Assembly: GCA_030531695.1 (NCBI GenBank)
Contig: JAUNMV010000011.1
Location: forward strand, 1-32,525
Length of the DNA: 32,525 bases
From: Bacilli bacterium
GTDB taxonomy: Bacteria > Bacillota_I > Bacilli_A > RF39 > UBA660
Direction: 5' to 3'
The notes under the pieces: model-generated
Databases searched by the model: none
The model's input: the letters and a program-made list of their open reading frames with translations, nothing else
Told to the model about the DNA's origin: nothing
Translations under genes and position numbers: made by a program
Shown here: in pieces, positions 30,568-32,525 of the stretch
Position numbering within the stretch: position 1 is the stretch's first letter
How the letters are laid out: every line of letters begins with the position of its first letter

Positions 30568-31753
30568 GATACTATCTATACTTGTAATATGTTGTTTTTG
30601 TATTTTGGATGTAAGTGCTAAGAGTAAGCCTACTGTATATTTTTTTCATGGAGATGGATGTCCACATTGTAAAGAAGAAAATAAATATTTAGAAACAGTA
30701 AGTAAAAAAATAAATGTTGAAGCATACGAAGTTTGGTATAACGAAGAAAATGAAGAGTTTATGAATAAAGTTAAAGAAGAACTTGGTATTACAGAGACAG
30801 GTGTTCCTTTAACTATTATTGGTAATACTTATTTTGTTGGTTACAGTGATGCATCAAGTAAAGTTATGTCTCGTGCAATAGATTTTTATAGTGATGAAGA
30901 CAATTATATTGATCAAATAAATAATATTAAAGAAGGTACTTTTGATAAGGAGACTTTCGTTGATAAATTTAGTGAAAAAGAACTAGATGATAATGATAAA
31001 TATATTGTTAAAGTTCCTATTTTAGGAGAAGTTAACATGAAGAATTTATCATTAACTACTGCTGCTGTAGTAATAGGATTAGTAGATGGATTTAATCCTT
31101 GTGCTATGTGGGTTTTATTATTTTTAATTAGTATATTAATAGGCATGAAAGATAAAAAACGTATGTGGGCTTTAGGTATTACTTTCTTAGTAACTAGTGC
31201 CTTAGTTTATATGGTTATTATGTTCTCATGGTTAAATATTGTAGTAAGGGTAAGTACTTCTACATTTATTAGATACTTAATTGGTTTATTTGCAATAGGT
31301 GGAGGAATATTTAATCTATATAGTTATTATAAGACTAGAAAGACTAGTGGATGTGTAGTAGTAGATGATAATAAAAGAAAGAAAATATTTGGTAAAATAA
31401 AGAAATTTACTAGTGAGAAAAGCTTTATTCTAGCAACTCTTGGAGTAATGGCATTAGCTGTATCAGTAAATATGGTAGAGTTAGCTTGTTCTGCAGGACT
31501 TCCTTTAATATTTACACAATTGCTTGCTTTAAATAATACTAGTGGTATAGCTGGTTTATACTATACATTAATTTACATTTTCTTCTTTTTATTAGATGAC
31601 TTAGTAATTTTTATTATTGCGATGATTACTATGAATGTTACTGGTATAAGCACTAAATACAATAAATATTCACATCTAATCGGGGGAATATTAATGTTAA
31701 TAATTGGATTACTTCTTATTTTTAAATATGAAGTGTTAACTTTTGGATTATAA
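30551..31753 (+). CDS. Thioredoxin-CcdA (DsbD-like) fusion, membrane thiol-disulfide carrier
   Basis: 400 residues. Signal peptide 1-23 is followed by an extracytoplasmic thioredoxin/glutaredoxin-like domain with GCPHC (Cys37, Cys40) and a cis-Pro in TGVPLTII. From about 165 a six- to seven-TM CcdA/DsbD domain follows, with its two relay cysteines in GFNPCAMW and VELACSAGLP. Electrons would pass from cytoplasmic thioredoxin through the membrane pair to the outer CPHC pair. It starts after GGAGGG, inside the upstream thioredoxin-like gene (17-base overlap), and ends the operon at a strong terminator. Likely roles are disulfide reduction or isomerisation outside the cell, or cytochrome-like maturation; I cannot choose. 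Confidence 0.88.
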   Translation: MKKIIKILSILVICCFCILDVSAKSKPTVYFFHGDGCPHCKEENKYLETVSKKINVEAYEVWYNEENEEFMNKVKEELGITETGVPLTIIGNTYFVGYSDASSKVMSRAIDFYSDEDNYIDQINNIKEGTFDKETFVDKFSEKELDDNDKYIVKVPILGEVNMKNLSLTTAAVVIGLVDGFNPCAMWVLLFLISILIGMKDKKRMWALGITFLVTSALVYMVIMFSWLNIVVRVSTSTFIRYLIGLFAIGGGIFNLYSYYKTRKTSGCVVVDDNKRKKIFGKIKKFTSEKSFILATLGVMALAVSVNMVELACSAGLPLIFTQLLALNNTSGIAGLYYTLIYIFFFLLDDLVIFIIAMITMNVTGISTKYNKYSHLIGGILMLIIGLLLIFKYEVLTFGL

Positions 31754-31779
31754 GATACAAAAATTTGTATCTTTTTTTT
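31752..31779 (+). terminator. Terminator of the desulfurase operon
   Basis: AAGATACAAA (31752-31761) pairs with TTTGTATCTT (31764-31773), then T. It touches the stop codon. Confidence 0.85.
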
Positions 31780-31794
31780 ATTATTAAATAGACT

Positions 31795-31823
31795 TTGAAA
31801 AAAATATTATGTATAATTATATT
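31795..31823 (+). promoter_or_regulatory. Promoter of the DUF1292 gene
   Basis: TTGAAA (31795-31800), 17 bases, TATATT (31818-31823). A TATAAT at 31812-31817 is too close to that -35. Confidence 0.5.
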
Positions 31824-31844
31824 TAGAATAGAGGAGTTTTTGCT

Positions 31845-32111
31845 ATGGAAGAAGCTAAGAAAATAGAAATTATTACACCTGAGGGTATCTTAGAGAGTGT
31901 AAATTTAATTACTTATCTTATTAGTGATGATGGTGTAAGACAATATGTGGTTTATTCTAAAGATGAAACTATAGGGGATGGAGACGATAGAATTATCTAT
32001 ATCTCTAAACTTTATAATAAGAATGGTGTTTTATATATCACTGAAATCAGTGATGATGTTGAGTGGAATGAAGTACAAAAATTGCTTAGAAGAATAGCAA
32101 ATGCTGTATAG
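31845..32111 (+). CDS. DUF1292 family protein (YrzB-like)
   Basis: 88 residues. The pattern fits DUF1292: a strand, then YLISDDGVRQYVVYSKDE, an acidic turn DGDD followed by RIIYISKLY, and the closing DVEWNEVQKLLRRIANAV, which is an acidic and helical end of the same kind. The family is widespread in Firmicutes, usually near alaS or ruvX-like genes, and its function is unknown. Strong GAGGAG site. The next gene starts 18 bases after its stop and probably belongs to the same transcript. Confidence 0.8.
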   Translation: MEEAKKIEIITPEGILESVNLITYLISDDGVRQYVVYSKDETIGDGDDRIIYISKLYNKNGVLYITEISDDVEWNEVQKLLRRIANAV

Positions 32112-32129
32112 GGACTGGTGGTGCTTTAG

Positions 32130-32525
32130 ATGGATGCTGAATTCAATTACTTATACGAAGATAAATATTATGAAAATGCAGTTAAAAATTTAAAGTCTAC
32201 ATTCTATGATGTTGTAGAAAGAGAAGAGATTATGCTTAATAATCTTGAAAATAGAATTGCACAAGAAACAGATGAGGGTGTAAAGGCTAGATTACTAGAT
32301 TTATGGTCTAAACAAAATGATAGCTTAGATCGTAGTATTGTTATGTTTAGACAATTAAAACAATCTGTTAGAGTTATTGATTCTTTTGTTCAAGAATTAA
32401 GTGATATAGATAAAGCTATTGTTTCTGATATTATTAATCAAACTAATAATATTAGAACATCAAGAGTAGCGCAAATGGAGCAACAAGATATAATGGAACA
32501 ACCTGTAGTAGAGGAACAACCTGTA
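32130..32525 (+). CDS. Helical or coiled-coil protein, N-terminal part (runs off the window)
   Basis: An open frame from ATG 32130 to the window edge gives 132 residues without a stop. The sequence is almost entirely helical and charged, with heptad-like stretches (REEIMLNNLENRIAQE, IVMFRQLKQSVRVID), then a Gln/Glu/Val-rich low-complexity beginning of a linker at the very end. A weak GGTGGTG precedes the start. I recognise no family. No signal peptide or TM segment is in the visible part. Confidence 0.7.
   Translation, partial: MDAEFNYLYEDKYYENAVKNLKSTFYDVVEREEIMLNNLENRIAQETDEGVKARLLDLWSKQNDSLDRSIVMFRQLKQSVRVIDSFVQELSDIDKAIVSDIINQTNNIRTSRVAQMEQQDIMEQPVVEEQPV

Noticed and set aside
1-32525. 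CRISPR arrays, insertion sequences, rRNA genes
   Set aside because: No regularly spaced repeats, no transposase frames with terminal repeats and no rRNA-like sequence were seen.

Overview
The window is very AT-rich, low-GC Gram-positive DNA, probably from an uncultured gut Bacilli/Mollicutes-related lineage (inference). The grounds are: strong AGGAGG or GAGGTGA ribosome sites, many short-loop terminators with T-runs, HrcA/CIRCE heat-shock operators, cotJB-cotJC spore-coat genes, a phosphoketolase, and UGA used as a stop (for example at 3014-3016 and 24297-24299), so the genetic code is standard. Almost everything is on the plus strand. The exceptions are one tRNA and one two-gene operon. No stretch longer than about 300 bases lacks a gene.

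Layout. 1-3016: the tail of one histidine kinase, then two full-size paralogues in tandem. The third is split by a -1 frame change exactly at an A-AAA-AAG heptamer followed by a very GC-rich hairpin. 3069-7734: two adjacent MacB-like ATPase-permease fusions. 7826-10095: a patatin-like lipase and an HTH membrane regulator. 10168-12691: an AAA/ABC ATPase overlapping a DUF4435/TOPRIM protein, which looks like a PARIS-type (AriA-AriB) anti-phage pair. It lies on the 3' side of tRNA-His (12757-12833, minus). 12957-13995: cotJB and cotJC. 14052-18222: nucleotidyltransferase, membrane protein, S66 peptidase, small acidic protein, MscS channel and a rhodanese-fold lipoprotein. 18235-19249 (minus): a 2H-phosphoesterase-like protein and a HAD phosphatase of the RNA-repair type, overlapping and probably an RNA end-healing pair. 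Its promoter is back to back with the CIRCE-controlled htpG promoter. 19381-28673: htpG, two exported proteins, phosphoketolase, a membrane protein, CIRCE-controlled hsp20 and small proteins. 29169-31753: cysteine desulfurase, thioredoxin-like protein and a thioredoxin-CcdA fusion in one operon. 31845-32525: a DUF1292 protein and the start of a coiled-coil-like protein.

The strongest leads are the PARIS-like pair next to tRNA-His, the 2H-HAD operon sharing a control region with htpG, and the frameshift/hairpin structure inside the third kinase. Links between the defence pair and the RNA-repair pair are speculation. They are noted because PARIS nucleases are known to attack tRNA.
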